The notes: generated by a model not told the origin, from the sequence alone. DNA of 64,000 bases from Acidobacterium capsulatum ATCC 51196 (GCF_000022565.1 NC_012483.1:2914001-2978000), one strand, 5' to 3'. Positions 35,050-44,167 are shown, counted from the stretch's first letter. A program made the numbers and translations.

Positions 35050-35191
35050 GCGAGGTGGGACAAACTGTTTTTAATATAGCAGGAACCGGCCGCTTTCGGA
35101 GCGTCGGCCCACCCGCGAATCCGCCATTCGCCTCCCACGGCAGAAAATCTCGCTCTGAGCCCGGCGCTTCCAGTAAAACTGTAATGGCGCA

Positions 35192-35764
35192 ATGAATCCA
35201 TTCCGGTCGACTCCGAATCTGCTCACCTTTTTGCGGCTCTGTCTGGTGCCGTTTTTGGTGCTGTTGATTCTCAATGACCACTATGAGCTGGCGTTCGGGG
35301 TCTTCATCGTGGCCGGCATCACGGATGCGCTCGATGGGCTGCTCGCCCGCATGCTCAATCAGGCCACCATGCTCGGTCATTATCTTGATCCTGTGGCCGA
35401 CAAGCTGCTCTTGAGCACGCTCTTTCTGGCTCTGCACCACCAGGAACTCATCTCGCGCCTCGTCACTGTGCTGGTCTTCGGCCGCGACTTCGGCATTCTG
35501 CTGGTTTCGGCCATTCTCTATGCCACGATTGGCATGCGTTCATTCCCGCCCAGCATTTTTGGCAAAACCAATACGCTCATGCAGATTGTGGCGGTCACCT
35601 CGGTGCTGCTGGGCGAGTTCTACGATCCGCTTTGGGTCAAGTTCACGCGGCATTGGTCGCTCGATGCCACCGTGGTCTTCACCGTGCTCTCGGGCTTCCA
35701 CTATGCCTGGACGGTCGCGCGCCGCGTGGGCCAAATGAGCCCGTCGGCTCCCTCAGAAGGGTAG
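35192..35764 (+). CDS. pgsA: CDP-diacylglycerol-glycerol-3-phosphate 3-phosphatidyltransferase-like
   Basis: The protein has 190 residues with about five membrane helices. The CDP-alcohol phosphotransferase signature D-x2-D-G-x2-A-R-x8-G-x3-D-x3-D is complete (residues ~45-71: DALDG, AR, G, YLDPVADK). The N-terminal NLLTFLRL also matches PgsA. It makes phosphatidylglycerol phosphate at the inner membrane; a cardiolipin-synthase-like family member is the alternative. The ATG at 35192 lacks a good ribosome-binding site. It is monocistronic by context. Confidence 0.85.
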   Translation: MNPFRSTPNLLTFLRLCLVPFLVLLILNDHYELAFGVFIVAGITDALDGLLARMLNQATMLGHYLDPVADKLLLSTLFLALHHQELISRLVTVLVFGRDFGILLVSAILYATIGMRSFPPSIFGKTNTLMQIVAVTSVLLGEFYDPLWVKFTRHWSLDATVVFTVLSGFHYAWTVARRVGQMSPSAPSEG

Positions 35765-35788
35765 CCATCGCGCCACCTTTTGCCGGGC

Positions 35789-35959
35789 CTATGGTTCCGT
35801 ATCTTCTTCTTGCGGTTGCTCTTCAAGCTCCATGTCGCGGAACTCCGAGGCCTCAAAGACCTCGCCGCACTGCTGGCATTCCACGTATTCGGCGTCTTCT
35901 TCGCGCGCTACCACGCGCACTTGGGGGTGTTTGCAGGGCGAGTTCATGGGTGTCGGCAT
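35789..35959 (-). CDS. Small two-CxxC-type protein (56 residues)
   Basis: This gene encodes 56 residues. The sequence begins MPTPMNSPCKHPQVRVV, then VECQQCGEVFEASEF and an acidic tail. One cysteine-histidine pair near the start (CKH) plus CQQC could bind a zinc ion. The pattern C-K-H-P-x-V-R-V-V-A-R-E-E-D-A-E-Y-V-E-C fits small conserved acidobacterial proteins as far as I recall, but no function is known. The ATG at 35959 or the second ATG at 35947 could start it; neither has a ribosome-binding site. It is convergent with pgsA. Confidence 0.55.
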   Translation of the reverse strand: MPTPMNSPCKHPQVRVVAREEDAEYVECQQCGEVFEASEFRDMELEEQPQEEDTEP

Positions 35960-36084
35960 CAGAAAATTGGGTCGAATATGGGGAAGATTGTAGCGGGGCT
36001 TTTCAATCTGTCAAAGCATCGTCTTCTGGTTCGATGCCATCCGTGAAAATACGGGGCAAATTCGACCCTGAATGGGAATCCACG

Positions 36085-36113
36085 TTGAATTCAGACTAAA
36101 GCAGTCCTATACT
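36085..36113 (+). promoter_or_regulatory. Sigma-70 promoter of the isc operon
   Basis: TTGAAT (36085-36090), a 17-base spacer and TATACT (36108-36113) form a near-consensus promoter 18 bases before the GTG start of the Rrf2 regulator. Confidence 0.65.
36094..36106. promoter_or_regulatory. IscR type-1-like operator core
   Basis: GACTAAAGCAGTC matches the inner core of the E. coli IscR type-1 site (GACTRWWWYAGTC) at all but one position. It lies entirely within the spacer of the promoter, ideal for autorepression by the first gene product. The outer arms of the E. coli consensus are not conserved. Confidence 0.5.
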
Positions 36114-36131
36114 CTACAAAGGGAGTCTTAC

Positions 36132-36587
36132 GTGCTGCGGCTGACAAAGAAAGCGGACTACGGCCTCATGGCAGTCAAGTATCTGGCTGAGCATGCCGGC
36201 GAGCCTTCGCGCAGCGCCAAGGATATAGCCGAGGCGTATCACATTCCGGCGCAGTTGCTTGCCAAGATTCTGCAAAAGCTCACCCGCGAGGGGCTTCTGC
36301 GCTCCCACGCTGGCATGAACGGCGGATATTCGCTGACGCGGGCGGCCAAGGATATTTCAGCATTTGAAGTCATCCGGGCCATTGACGGACCACTTTTTAT
36401 CACCTCATGCACCACCGGTACCAGTGTCTGCGACCTGACCGCCAGTTGCACCATCAAAGAACCACTGGCCCGGGTGAATGAAAGCATCATTGATCTGCTG
36501 CGCAAGACGCGCATCTCTGACCTGATGGATCATGAGGTTCACAACGCTCCGCCGCAAAAGCTCGTCAGCATTGCGAGCGTGAGCTAA
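36132..36587 (+). CDS. iscR: Rrf2-family iron-sulfur cluster regulator (IscR type)
   Basis: The protein has 151 residues. The GTG at 36132 follows AAAGGGAGTCTTAC and gives the canonical start LRLTKKADYGL; a longer frame from 36072 would begin upstream of the promoter. The winged helix spans about 1-80. Three cysteines, C93, C100 and C106 (C-x6-C-x5-C), correspond to the [2Fe-2S] ligands of IscR, with spacing one residue longer in the first gap. It is the first gene of the isc operon and probably represses it when holding a cluster. Confidence 0.9.
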   Translation: MLRLTKKADYGLMAVKYLAEHAGEPSRSAKDIAEAYHIPAQLLAKILQKLTREGLLRSHAGMNGGYSLTRAAKDISAFEVIRAIDGPLFITSCTTGTSVCDLTASCTIKEPLARVNESIIDLLRKTRISDLMDHEVHNAPPQKLVSIASVS

Positions 36588-36623
36588 GGCAAGTTTTTAA
36601 CAGAAGGATTTCAGGAGAAGGCA

Positions 36624-37910
36624 ATGAGTACAGCAACTACCACCAACGGAGCATCCAGCAGCGCGGCCATTGCGGGCATTCCGGTACCGGCGGGCGTCAA
36701 GCTGCCCATCTATATGGATAACCACGCCACCACGCGCATGGACCCGCGCGTGCTTGAGGCGATGATGCCCTATTTCACCGAGACCTTTGGCAATGCCGCC
36801 AGCCGCAATCACTCCTTTGGTTGGGAAGCCGAACAGGCCGTGGAACAGGCGCGCGCGCAGATTGCCAAGCTCATCGGCGCCACCTCCAAGGAGATCATCT
36901 TTACCTCCGGCGCCACCGAGAGCAACAACCTCGCCATCAAGGGCATCGCCGAGATGTACCGCGAGCGCGGCAATCACATCATCACCCAGGCCACCGAGCA
37001 CAAGGCCGTGCTTGACACCTGCAAGCGCCTCGAAAAGAGCGGCTACCAGGTCACCTATCTGCCCGTGAAGGCCGACGGTCTCATTGACATTGAAGATCTG
37101 AAGAATGCCATCACCGACAAGACGATCCTCGTCACCATCATGATCGCCAACAACGAGATCGGCGTCGTTCAGCCCGTTGAAGAAATCGGCAAGCTCTGTC
37201 ACGAGCGCGGCGTGCTCTTCCATACGGATGGCGTGCAGGCCGTGGGCAAAATTCCGGTCGACGTCAACGCCATGCAGATCGATGCGCTCTCGCTCACCGC
37301 GCACAAAATCTACGGTCCCAAGGGCGTCGGCGCGCTTTATGTCCGCCGCCGCAACCCGCGTGTCCAGATTTCTGAGCAGATCAATGGCGGCGGCCACGAG
37401 CGCGGCATGCGTTCCGGCACCCTGAACGTGCCCGGCATTGTCGGCCTGGGCAAAGCCTGCGAACTCGCTGGCGAAGAGATGGAATCCGAGGCGAAGCGCC
37501 TTACCGCCATGCGCGACCGCCTCAAGCACAAGCTTGAGTCCAGCCTCGACTACATCCACGTCAACGGCACCATGGAGCGCCACCTGCCCGGCAACCTCAA
37601 CATGAGCTTTGTCTACGTTGAGGGCGAGTCGCTGCTCATGGGCATCAACGATGTCGCTGTTTCGAGCGGCTCGGCCTGCACCTCGGCCACTCTGGAGCCA
37701 TCTTATGTATTGAAGGCTCTCGGTCTCGGCGATGACGTGGCGCACAGCTCCATCCGCTTCGGCCTTGGCCGCTTCAACACCGACGCCGAAGTGGACTACG
37801 TCGCCGACAAGGTGATTGACGTCGTGCAGAAGCTTCGCGAGCTCTCGCCGCTCTACGAGATGGTGAAAGAGGGCATCGACCTTACCAAGATCGAGTGGGC
37901 CGCGCACTAA
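36624..37910 (+). CDS. iscS: Cysteine desulfurase
   Basis: The protein has 428 residues; the ATG at 36624 follows AGGAGAAGGC. It is a fold-type I PLP enzyme: the Lys in [12 protein letters not shown] (near 227) binds PLP, and the catalytic cysteine is in [17 protein letters not shown] (near 352) on a long flexible loop. The C-terminus [13 protein letters not shown] is that of IscS, which docks IscU. It removes sulfur from cysteine and transfers it as persulfide. An N-terminal extension of about 25 low-complexity residues precedes the core. It follows the regulator by 36 bases. Confidence 0.96.
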   Translation: MSTATTTNGASSSAAIAGIPVPAGVKLPIYMDNHATTRMDPRVLEAMMPYFTETFGNAASRNHSFGWEAEQAVEQARAQIAKLIGATSKEIIFTSGATESNNLAIKGIAEMYRERGNHIITQATEHKAVLDTCKRLEKSGYQVTYLPVKADGLIDIEDLKNAITDKTILVTIMIANNEIGVVQPVEEIGKLCHERGVLFHTDGVQAVGKIPVDVNAMQIDALSLTAHKIYGPKGVGALYVRRRNPRVQISEQINGGGHERGMRSGTLNVPGIVGLGKACELAGEEMESEAKRLTAMRDRLKHKLESSLDYIHVNGTMERHLPGNLNMSFVYVEGESLLMGINDVAVSSGSACTSATLEPSYVLKALGLGDDVAHSSIRFGLGRFNTDAEVDYVADKVIDVVQKLRELSPLYEMVKEGIDLTKIEWAAH

Positions 37911-37968
37911 AAAGCGGCTCAATCCACACAGCAGCACGGTGTAACAGAAGATCAGAAGGAGATTCCAA

Positions 37969-38394
37969 ATGGCATACAGCGATAAAGTCATTGACCACTA
38001 CAACAATCCCCGCAACGTCGGCCAGCTCGACAAGAGCAGCGAGGCCGTCGGTACCGGCCTGGTCGGCGCGCCCGAGTGCGGCGACGTCATGCGTCTGCAG
38101 ATTCGCGTGAACCCTGAGACGCAGGTCATCGAAGAGGCCAAGTTCAAGACCTTCGGCTGCGGCTCGGCTATCGCTTCGTCCTCGCTCGCCACCGAGTGGG
38201 TCAAGGGCAAGACGGTGGAAGAAGCGCTGCAGATCAAGAACACCGACATCGTGAAGGAACTCGCGCTGCCTCCGGTCAAGATTCACTGCTCCGTGCTCGC
38301 GGAAGACGCCATCCGTGCTGCCATCGGCGACTGGAAGAAGAAGAATGGCGTCGCCGAGACGGAAGCCGCGCAGCAGACCGTTGCCGCGCAGTAA
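37969..38394 (+). CDS. iscU: Iron-sulfur cluster scaffold protein
   Basis: The protein has 141 residues. The three cluster ligands are C37 (PECGD), C64 (FGCGSAIASSS) and C107 (KIHCSVLAEDAI), with Asp39 also conserved. The LPPVK motif recognised by the HscA chaperone is at 100-104. Clusters are assembled on it from IscS sulfur. The ATG at 37969 follows AAGGAGATTCCAA. A 16-residue low-complexity C-terminal tail is extra relative to E. coli IscU. Confidence 0.96.
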   Translation: MAYSDKVIDHYNNPRNVGQLDKSSEAVGTGLVGAPECGDVMRLQIRVNPETQVIEEAKFKTFGCGSAIASSSLATEWVKGKTVEEALQIKNTDIVKELALPPVKIHCSVLAEDAIRAAIGDWKKKNGVAETEAAQQTVAAQ

Positions 38395-38417
38395 CCCTCA
38401 TCAGGAAGGAGCCAGGA

Positions 38418-38804
38418 ATGGCAACCTCGCAAACCAGCGGATCCGCCGCGGGAGCAAGCGCTCCTGCGGCCAAAGGGATTGAAGTCACGCCCAAGGCCAT
38501 CGCTCGCATTCGCGTCGCGATGCAGCAGGAGGGCATCTCGCCCGAGCAGGGCGGTCTGCGCCTGGGCGTGCAGGGTGGCGGATGCAGCGGCCTCTCGTAC
38601 AGCGTGCGCTTTGACACGCAGCCACGCGAGCGCGACCGCATCTACACCTACGACGACGTGCGCATTTTTGTGGACCCCAAATCGTTCCTCTACCTCAGTG
38701 GCATGATTCTCGACTACGAAGAGACGCTCATGCGCCGTGGCTTCAATTTCATCAACCCAAACTCTAAAAAGTCCTGCGGCTGCGGCTCATCCTTCTCGGC
38801 CTGA
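38418..38804 (+). CDS. iscA: Iron-sulfur cluster A-type carrier
   Basis: The protein has 128 residues. The ATG at 38418 follows AAGGAGCCAGGA. Conserved cysteines are C56 (GGGCSGLSY), C120 and C122 (SCGCGSSFS). These three hold iron or a cluster for transfer to apo-targets. The first 20 residues are low-complexity. It follows iscU by 23 bases and is followed by a weak terminator before hscB. Confidence 0.95.
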   Translation: MATSQTSGSAAGASAPAAKGIEVTPKAIARIRVAMQQEGISPEQGGLRLGVQGGGCSGLSYSVRFDTQPRERDRIYTYDDVRIFVDPKSFLYLSGMILDYEETLMRRGFNFINPNSKKSCGCGSSFSA

Positions 38805-38826
38805 GCCCGTCGCGGCTCACTTTTTT
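38802..38826 (+). terminator. Weak intrinsic terminator inside the isc operon
   Basis: TGAGCC (38802-38807) pairs with GGCTCA (38814-38819) and is followed by C-TTTTTT. It overlaps the iscA stop and precedes hscB by 11 bases, so it may reduce transcription of the chaperone half. Confidence 0.45.
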
Positions 38827-38836
38827 CGATTCGCCT

Positions 38837-39571
38837 ATGCAAAATGCCACCACCTCCGTCTCTGGTGTCTGCTGGTCCTGCGGTCAAACGCTTGAGGGCT
38901 CTGCGGCCTTGTGCGCGGCCTGCGGAAAAGTGCAGCCGGTCATTTCTGAAGGCGGAGAGCAGCCGGACTACTTCCGCGTCTTCGGCCTGCCGCGCAAGCT
39001 TGCACTCGACACCGCCGCTCTCGAGCGCAGCTTCTACCGCCTCAGCCGCAAGCTGCATCCCGACGTTTACGCACGCGCCTCGGCCGAGGAGCAGCAATGG
39101 AGCCTCGACCAGACCTCGCTGCTCAACGACGCCTACCGCACGCTCAAGAATCCTGTAGCGCGCACCGAGTATCTGCTCAAGCTCGAAGGCAAACCCATCG
39201 CCAGCGAAGAGCAGCAGGCCCAAAGCGGAGTCCAGCCCGGTGCTACCAAAGAAGCTCGCGTGCCCGCAGACATGCTCGAAGAGGTCTTCGAGCTGAACAT
39301 GCAGCTTGAAGAGATGCGCATGAACCGCAAAATGGGCGAGGATGATCCCGCTCTCCGCGGCGATCTTGAGAAAGCACGCGCGCAGTTTGAAGCGCAGCTC
39401 GCCGCCGTTGACGAAGACCTGAAGACCCTGTGGCAGCAATGGGACGCGGCCATCGACGCAGATGCGTCCGCCACCGCCGAGCCGGTGAAGGACAAGATGT
39501 TCTCCCTGCTCGACCGCCGCCGCTATATTCGTAACCTTGTTCGTGACGTAAACGACGCACTCGGCGCTTAG
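38837..39571 (+). CDS. hscB: HscB J-type co-chaperone with N-terminal zinc finger
   Basis: The protein has 244 residues, longer than E. coli HscB (171). Four cysteines at 12, 15, 26 and 29 (CWSC ... CAAC) form a zinc finger like that of eukaryotic HSC20. The J domain follows with HPD at 74-76 (KLHPDVY) and NDAYRTLKNPVARTEYLL. The C-terminal helical domain that binds IscU contains a Gln/Ala-rich insertion. It delivers IscU to HscA and triggers ATP hydrolysis. There is no clear ribosome-binding site. Confidence 0.92.
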   Translation: MQNATTSVSGVCWSCGQTLEGSAALCAACGKVQPVISEGGEQPDYFRVFGLPRKLALDTAALERSFYRLSRKLHPDVYARASAEEQQWSLDQTSLLNDAYRTLKNPVARTEYLLKLEGKPIASEEQQAQSGVQPGATKEARVPADMLEEVFELNMQLEEMRMNRKMGEDDPALRGDLEKARAQFEAQLAAVDEDLKTLWQQWDAAIDADASATAEPVKDKMFSLLDRRRYIRNLVRDVNDALGA

Positions 39572-39580
39572 GGAGATTGC

Positions 39581-39973
39581 ATGCCACTCGTTCGTATTTC
39601 GGTTTTTGAAGATCTCGCCAAAGAGCGCCGCCGGCAATTGCCGCAAGCGGTGTACGACGCCATGCGGACCGTTCTCCCTATTCCCGAAGGCGATCTTTTC
39701 GTGGTGCTCACCGCGCATGCCGAGGGCGAGATGGTGGTCGATCCCCACTTCATGGGTGTAACCCGGACTAAGGACTTCGTTCTGGTGCAGATTACCTTCC
39801 GGCACCGCCCGGTTGAGATCAAGCAGAAGCTTTATGCCGAGATCGCCAGCCTGCTCCAGCAGCGTGCGGGTATAGCACCGGACGATGTGATGATTGTGAT
39901 CACGGAAAACGATCTTGCAGACTGGTCCTTTGGCCGGGGCGAAGCGCAGTATGTGCTGCATCCGCCTGCTTAG
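39581..39973 (+). CDS. Tautomerase-superfamily protein
   Basis: The protein has 130 residues, starting [10 protein letters not shown], so processing of the initiator would expose the catalytic Pro1 of tautomerases. Two consecutive 4-oxalocrotonate-tautomerase-like beta-alpha-beta units seem present, with the second beginning near [14 protein letters not shown]. The ATG at 39581 follows AGGGAGATTGC and lies only 9 bases after the hscB stop, so it is firmly within the isc operon. The substrate is unknown and no role in cluster assembly is established. Confidence 0.75.
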   Translation: MPLVRISVFEDLAKERRRQLPQAVYDAMRTVLPIPEGDLFVVLTAHAEGEMVVDPHFMGVTRTKDFVLVQITFRHRPVEIKQKLYAEIASLLQQRAGIAPDDVMIVITENDLADWSFGRGEAQYVLHPPA

Positions 39974-40005
39974 ATCCAGCTTGTCGCGGGAAAAGTGAAT
40001 TTCTT

Positions 40006-41943
40006 ATGAGTGAAAACGTTCAGGAAAGAATTGTTGGCATTGATCTCGGTACCACCAACTCGCTGATCGCCTTCATGCAGGGCGAGCAGCCGGTGGTGAT
40101 TCCCGGCGAAGACGGCTCCAGGCTTGTGCCTTCGGTCGTGGCTATTCCGTCGGCGAAGCAGATCGTCGTGGGCAACGCCGCACGGCAATATCTGGCGGAA
40201 ACGCCGGAGCGCGTCGTCTACTCGGCCAAGCGCCTGATGGGCCGCGGTGTCGAAGATGTGCAGGAAGAGTTGAAGCTCTTCCCGTTTCGCATCGCCAGTG
40301 ACCTGCAGACCGGCGAAGTCATCCGCCTGCAGATCGGCGAGCAGCAGTTCACGCCACCGGAGATTTCCGCCTACGTCCTGCGCCAGCTCAAGCGTAATGC
40401 CGAGCGCTACTTCGGTGCGCCCGTCACCAAGGCGGTCATCACCGTCCCGGCATATTTCAATGACGCGCAGCGCCAGGCCACCAAGGATGCAGGCCGCATG
40501 GCCGGCCTCGAAGTGCTGCGCCTGGTCAACGAGCCTACGGCGGCCGCGCTCGCCTACGGCCTCGACCGGGCGAAAGAAGGCATCGTCGCTGTGTACGACC
40601 TCGGCGGCGGCACCTTTGATATTTCCATCCTAAAGCTGCATGACGGCATCTTCGAGGTCATCGCTACCAATGGCGACACCCACCTCGGCGGCGACGACAT
40701 CGACAACCTGCTCATCGCCATCGCGCTCGACGACATTCACGGCGAGCTGAATCTCGATCTGCGCCACGACGCTGCGGCCGTGCAGGCCATTCGCAAGGCT
40801 GTCATTGAGGCAAAGATCGCGCTCTCGTCGTCCGATTCCGCCCGCATCTCCGTCGATCTGCCCGGCGGCGTGCCCTATCGCCGTGAAATCACGCGCGAGC
40901 AGTTCCAGCAACTCGTCAAGCCCATCCTCGATCGCACCGTCGGCCCGTGCCTTGCCGCGATGAAAGACGCCGGCATCCAGCCCGAACAAATTGATGAAGT
41001 CGTCCTTGTCGGCGGCTCCACGCGTATTCCCGCCGTCTGGCAGCTTACCGATGAGCTGTTTCATCTCGCGCCGCGCGGCAAAAAGCCCCATCGCGAGCTC
41101 AATCCCGACGAAGTCGTCGCTCTCGGTGCGGCCGTGCAGGCCAACATTCTTGAGGGCGGCAGCAAAGCCACTGAGGACATGCTGCTGCTCGACGTCACCC
41201 CGCTCTCGCTCGGCATTGAGGCCCTCGGCGGAGTCGTCGCCAGGATCATCCAGCGCAACTCGACCATCCCCGCCTCGGCCACCGAGCACTTCACCACCGG
41301 CGTCGATGGCCAGACCAACGTTGCCATCCACGTGCTGCAGGGCGAGCGTGAGCTCGCCAAGGACTGCCGCTCACTCGCCCGCTTCGATCTCAAAGGCATT
41401 CCGCCCATGGCCGCCGGTCTGCCGCGCATTGAGGTCAAGTTCCTCATCGACGCGAACGGCATTCTGCAGGTCAACGCGCGCGAACAGCGCAGTGGACAAG
41501 AGGCGCAGATCGAGGTCAAGCCCACCTACGGCCTCACCGACGATCAGGTGGAGTCGATGATTCTCGAATCCTTCGACTTTGCCGAGCAGGACTTTCATGA
41601 GCGCCAGTTGATTGAGGCGCGCAATGAGGCCACCAATTTGCTCGCGCACGTGGAGAAGGCACCCCAACACCCCGCCTGGCAACAGTTGACGGAGGAAGAC
41701 CGCACGCACATTCGCTCTCTGGCAGAAGAACTCCGCGTGCTCGTGCAGGGCGATGATCTGCAGGCGCTGCGTGCCGGCACCGAGGCGCTCGACAAATCCA
41801 CCACCCGCTTTGCCGAACTTATGATGGATGCCGCCGTCTCCACCGCCCTCCGCGGACAGACCATGGAGGCCGCCGGCGACAAACTTGGTGACGGCCCGGA
41901 CGCACCGCACCCCTTTGCGCCTGCCGAAATCACCGACAAATAG
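40006..41943 (+). CDS. hscA: Hsp70-type iron-sulfur chaperone
   Basis: The protein has 645 residues. The nucleotide-binding domain shows [24 protein letters not shown] and [10 protein letters not shown]; the substrate domain begins [10 protein letters not shown]. Its operon position and the LPPVK motif on IscU identify it as HscA rather than DnaK. It releases clusters from IscU in an ATP-driven cycle with HscB. The final 25 residues are disordered. Confidence 0.94.
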   Translation: MSENVQERIVGIDLGTTNSLIAFMQGEQPVVIPGEDGSRLVPSVVAIPSAKQIVVGNAARQYLAETPERVVYSAKRLMGRGVEDVQEELKLFPFRIASDLQTGEVIRLQIGEQQFTPPEISAYVLRQLKRNAERYFGAPVTKAVITVPAYFNDAQRQATKDAGRMAGLEVLRLVNEPTAAALAYGLDRAKEGIVAVYDLGGGTFDISILKLHDGIFEVIATNGDTHLGGDDIDNLLIAIALDDIHGELNLDLRHDAAAVQAIRKAVIEAKIALSSSDSARISVDLPGGVPYRREITREQFQQLVKPILDRTVGPCLAAMKDAGIQPEQIDEVVLVGGSTRIPAVWQLTDELFHLAPRGKKPHRELNPDEVVALGAAVQANILEGGSKATEDMLLLDVTPLSLGIEALGGVVARIIQRNSTIPASATEHFTTGVDGQTNVAIHVLQGERELAKDCRSLARFDLKGIPPMAAGLPRIEVKFLIDANGILQVNAREQRSGQEAQIEVKPTYGLTDDQVESMILESFDFAEQDFHERQLIEARNEATNLLAHVEKAPQHPAWQQLTEEDRTHIRSLAEELRVLVQGDDLQALRAGTEALDKSTTRFAELMMDAAVSTALRGQTMEAAGDKLGDGPDAPHPFAPAEITDK

Positions 41944-41963
41944 AATGGAATGAGAATCCGACC

Positions 41964-42395
41964 ATGACGACAGAGAATTCACAGCAATCCATCGACCTCA
42001 GCCAGCCGCCCGCGCCCAACATGGTGCGCGTCACCTTTATGCCCGAGGGCCGCACGGTTGAGTTTGAGTACGGCACCATGCCGTATGACCACCACGGCAA
42101 ACCCATGTCCTTTCTAGACGTTGCAGAAAACTACGGCATCTTTCTCGATCACGCCTGCGGCGGATCCTGCGCCTGCACCACCTGCCACATCTGGATCAAG
42201 GAAGGCGCAAAGGGTATCAGCGAAGCCGACGACGATGAGCTGGACCGTCTCGACATGGCGGCCGATCTGCAACTCAACTCACGCCTCGGCTGCCAGGCCG
42301 TCATTACCGGCCCCGGTAGCTATGTTGTCGAGATTCCTAAGTGGAACCGCAACTACGTGCAGGAAGGCAAGCCGCTGGCTGCCGCTGAAAAATAA
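41964..42395 (+). CDS. fdx: Isc-type [2Fe-2S] ferredoxin
   Basis: The protein has 143 residues. Cysteines 65, 71, 74 and 110 have the adrenodoxin-type C-x5-C-x2-C...C spacing (HACGGSCACTTCH then LGCQA); an additional Cys69 sits inside the loop as in other Isc ferredoxins. It supplies electrons for cluster assembly. The product is about 30 residues longer than E. coli Fdx owing to an N-terminal extension. The gene starts 20 bases after hscA. Confidence 0.94.
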   Translation: MTTENSQQSIDLSQPPAPNMVRVTFMPEGRTVEFEYGTMPYDHHGKPMSFLDVAENYGIFLDHACGGSCACTTCHIWIKEGAKGISEADDDELDRLDMAADLQLNSRLGCQAVITGPGSYVVEIPKWNRNYVQEGKPLAAAEK

Positions 42396-42431
42396 ATAGC
42401 ATCATCACAGTTACAAATTCCGGAGCCCACC

Positions 42432-42647
42432 ATGCCGCGTGAAATTACCTGGAACGACGCCGAAGAAATCGGCATTCAACTGCAGGAGAAGTTCCCGGAT
42501 CTCGATCCGCTCTCCGTCCGCTTTACCGACCTGCACAAGCACGTCACCGAGTTGGAAGGTTTCGCCGACGACCCGTCCAAGTCCAATGAAAGCAAACTTG
42601 AGGCCATCCAGATGGCCTGGTACGAGGAATACAAAGACGCGCAGTAA
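42432..42647 (+). CDS. iscX: IscX/YfhJ protein
   Basis: The protein has 71 residues, close to the family length. ITWNDAEEIGIQLQEKFPDLDPLSVRFTDLHK and the C-terminal LEAIQMAWYEEYKD are diagnostic (bases ~42444-42640). It is acidic and binds IscS as a regulator or iron-binding adaptor. The ATG at 42432 follows CGGAGCCCACC. It is the last gene of the isc operon. Confidence 0.93.
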   Translation: MPREITWNDAEEIGIQLQEKFPDLDPLSVRFTDLHKHVTELEGFADDPSKSNESKLEAIQMAWYEEYKDAQ

Positions 42648-43009
42648 CCGGCTGCGCGTCTCCGCTTCACTCACTTCATCGCCGGTGCGAGTCCGGCGTC
42701 TCTTCTCCGCTCCACCCGCTTCCGTTTTCCCATCCCTTAAGTCAGCTCCCTTGGCACGTTCAGGTCGAATATTCGCATCCTCTTTGCGTCTTTATTTTCT
42801 TGTTTTGTTCGCCTTTTTGAGGCGTTGAGCGGCCCATTCCCGCTCTTTTCTTTAGTTTCTTTAAGGTTCGGTGAAATGTGGCCGCCAAAGGGATGCAGAA
42901 TGCTCGCGGGCCACTATCCTAACTTTCGGGACGCGAGGCATTGTGCCCTGCGCGGGAACCAAAAGTTTTCAGACGTATCAATGAAGTGAAAAGCCAAGAG
43001 GAGGCCTTC
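42648..43009 (+). other. Intergenic region between iscX and pstS
   Basis: The 362 bases hold no gene. T-rich sequence follows iscX, then a terminator-like hairpin (GAGCGG 42827-42832 with CCGCTC 42840-42845, followed by TTTTCTTT) and the leader of pstS. I see no PhoB-box-like direct repeat. Confidence 0.5.
42827..42853 (+). terminator. Candidate terminator of the isc operon
   Basis: GAGCGG-CCCATTC-CCGCTC followed by TTTTCTTT. The six-base stem is short but GC-rich. Confidence 0.5.
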
Positions 43010-44101
43010 ATGAGCATTTTCAACAAGACTGCCGACACGAGCCGCCGCAAGTTCGGCAAGGGCGCGATTCTCGCCCTGGCGCTCGCTGTGGCCGGTGCCG
43101 GTTCGGCGTTTGCCGCGGCGCAGGTCAACATTCTCGAAACCGGTTCGAGCCTGCTGTATCCGCTCTTCAATCTCTGGGTTCCGGTCTACACCAAGGCCCA
43201 CCCGAACGTGAAGATCACCACGCAGTCCACCGGCAGCGGCACGGGTATGTCGCAGTCCGTGGCCGGCATCGCGCAGATCGGCGCTTCTGACGCTTACCTG
43301 AGCAACGCCATTATGCACATGCACCCGGATATGCTGAACATTCCGCTGGCGATCTCTTCGCAGATGGTGAACTACAACGTTCCCGGCCTGAACAAGGCGC
43401 ATCTGAAGCTGAGCGGCCCGGTGCTCGCTGGCATCTACTCCGGCAAGATCACCAAGTGGAACGACGCCCAGATCGCGAAGATCAACCCCGGCGTTAAGCT
43501 GCCCAACCACAACATCATTCCCATTCACCGCACTGACGGCAGCGGCGACACCTTCATCTTCACGCAGTACTTGGCCTTCAGCACCCCGTCCTGGGCAAAC
43601 TCCCTCAGCTACGGCACCACGGTCAGCTGGCCGGCAGTCTCCGGCAGCCTCGGCGCCGAGGGCAATCCTGGTATGGTGACGGCTCTGAAGGGCAGCGCCT
43701 ACTCCATCGCCTACATCGGCATCAGCTTTGAGCAGGCCATCATGCACGACGGCATGGGCATCGCAGCTCTCGGCAACCGCGACGGCAAGTTCGTTCTGCC
43801 GAACGACCACACCGTCAGCGCTGCCGCTGCCGCAATGGTTCCCAAGACCCCGAAGGACGAGCGCGTTAGCCTCATCTTCGCTCCGGGTGCCGAATCCTAC
43901 CCCATCATCAACTACGAGTACGCGCTCGTGAAGAAGGATCAGCCCTCCTCCGACACCGCCGCGGCTCTGCGCCAGCTCTTCACCTGGGCCATCAGCAAGA
44001 ACGGCGGCAACTCGCCTAAGTTCATGAGCGAAGTTCACTTCGTAGCCCTGCCCCCTTCAGTGGTCAAGCTGAGCATGGATCAGGTCAACCAGATCCGCTA
44101 A
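43010..44101 (+). CDS. pstS: Phosphate-binding protein with Tat-type signal peptide
   Basis: The protein has 363 residues. The ATG at 43010 follows AAGAGGAGGCC. The N-terminus has TSRRKFGKGA followed by a hydrophobic core and AFAAA, a match to the twin-arginine export motif S-R-R-x-F-x-K. The mature protein has the PstS phosphate-binding segments ETGSSLLYPLF, STGSGTG, GASDAYL and RTDGSGDTF. It captures phosphate in the periplasm for PstCA. The intergenic hairpin after it probably raises its level relative to the permeases. Confidence 0.92.
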   Translation: MSIFNKTADTSRRKFGKGAILALALAVAGAGSAFAAAQVNILETGSSLLYPLFNLWVPVYTKAHPNVKITTQSTGSGTGMSQSVAGIAQIGASDAYLSNAIMHMHPDMLNIPLAISSQMVNYNVPGLNKAHLKLSGPVLAGIYSGKITKWNDAQIAKINPGVKLPNHNIIPIHRTDGSGDTFIFTQYLAFSTPSWANSLSYGTTVSWPAVSGSLGAEGNPGMVTALKGSAYSIAYIGISFEQAIMHDGMGIAALGNRDGKFVLPNDHTVSAAAAAMVPKTPKDERVSLIFAPGAESYPIINYEYALVKKDQPSSDTAAALRQLFTWAISKNGGNSPKFMSEVHFVALPPSVVKLSMDQVNQIR

Positions 44102-44135
44102 ACTCTGCACCTTCGGGTGTGCGGTTTTTCCCTTC

Positions 44136-44167
44136 GCCCCTGCCGGAAGATTTCCTCCGGCGGGGGC
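44136..44167 (+). terminator. Strong hairpin between pstS and pstC
   Basis: GCCCCTGCCGGA pairs with TCCGGCGGGGGC (one U-G wobble) without a following T run. A smaller CACC-TTCG-GGTG hairpin with TTTTT lies just before it (44107-44130). Together they suit partial termination or mRNA stabilisation. Confidence 0.6.

Noticed and set aside
36597-37991. 464-residue frame antisense to iscS
   Set aside because: It is a shadow in GC-rich coding sequence: no ribosome-binding site or domain, and it is fully overlapped by an unmistakable iscS.
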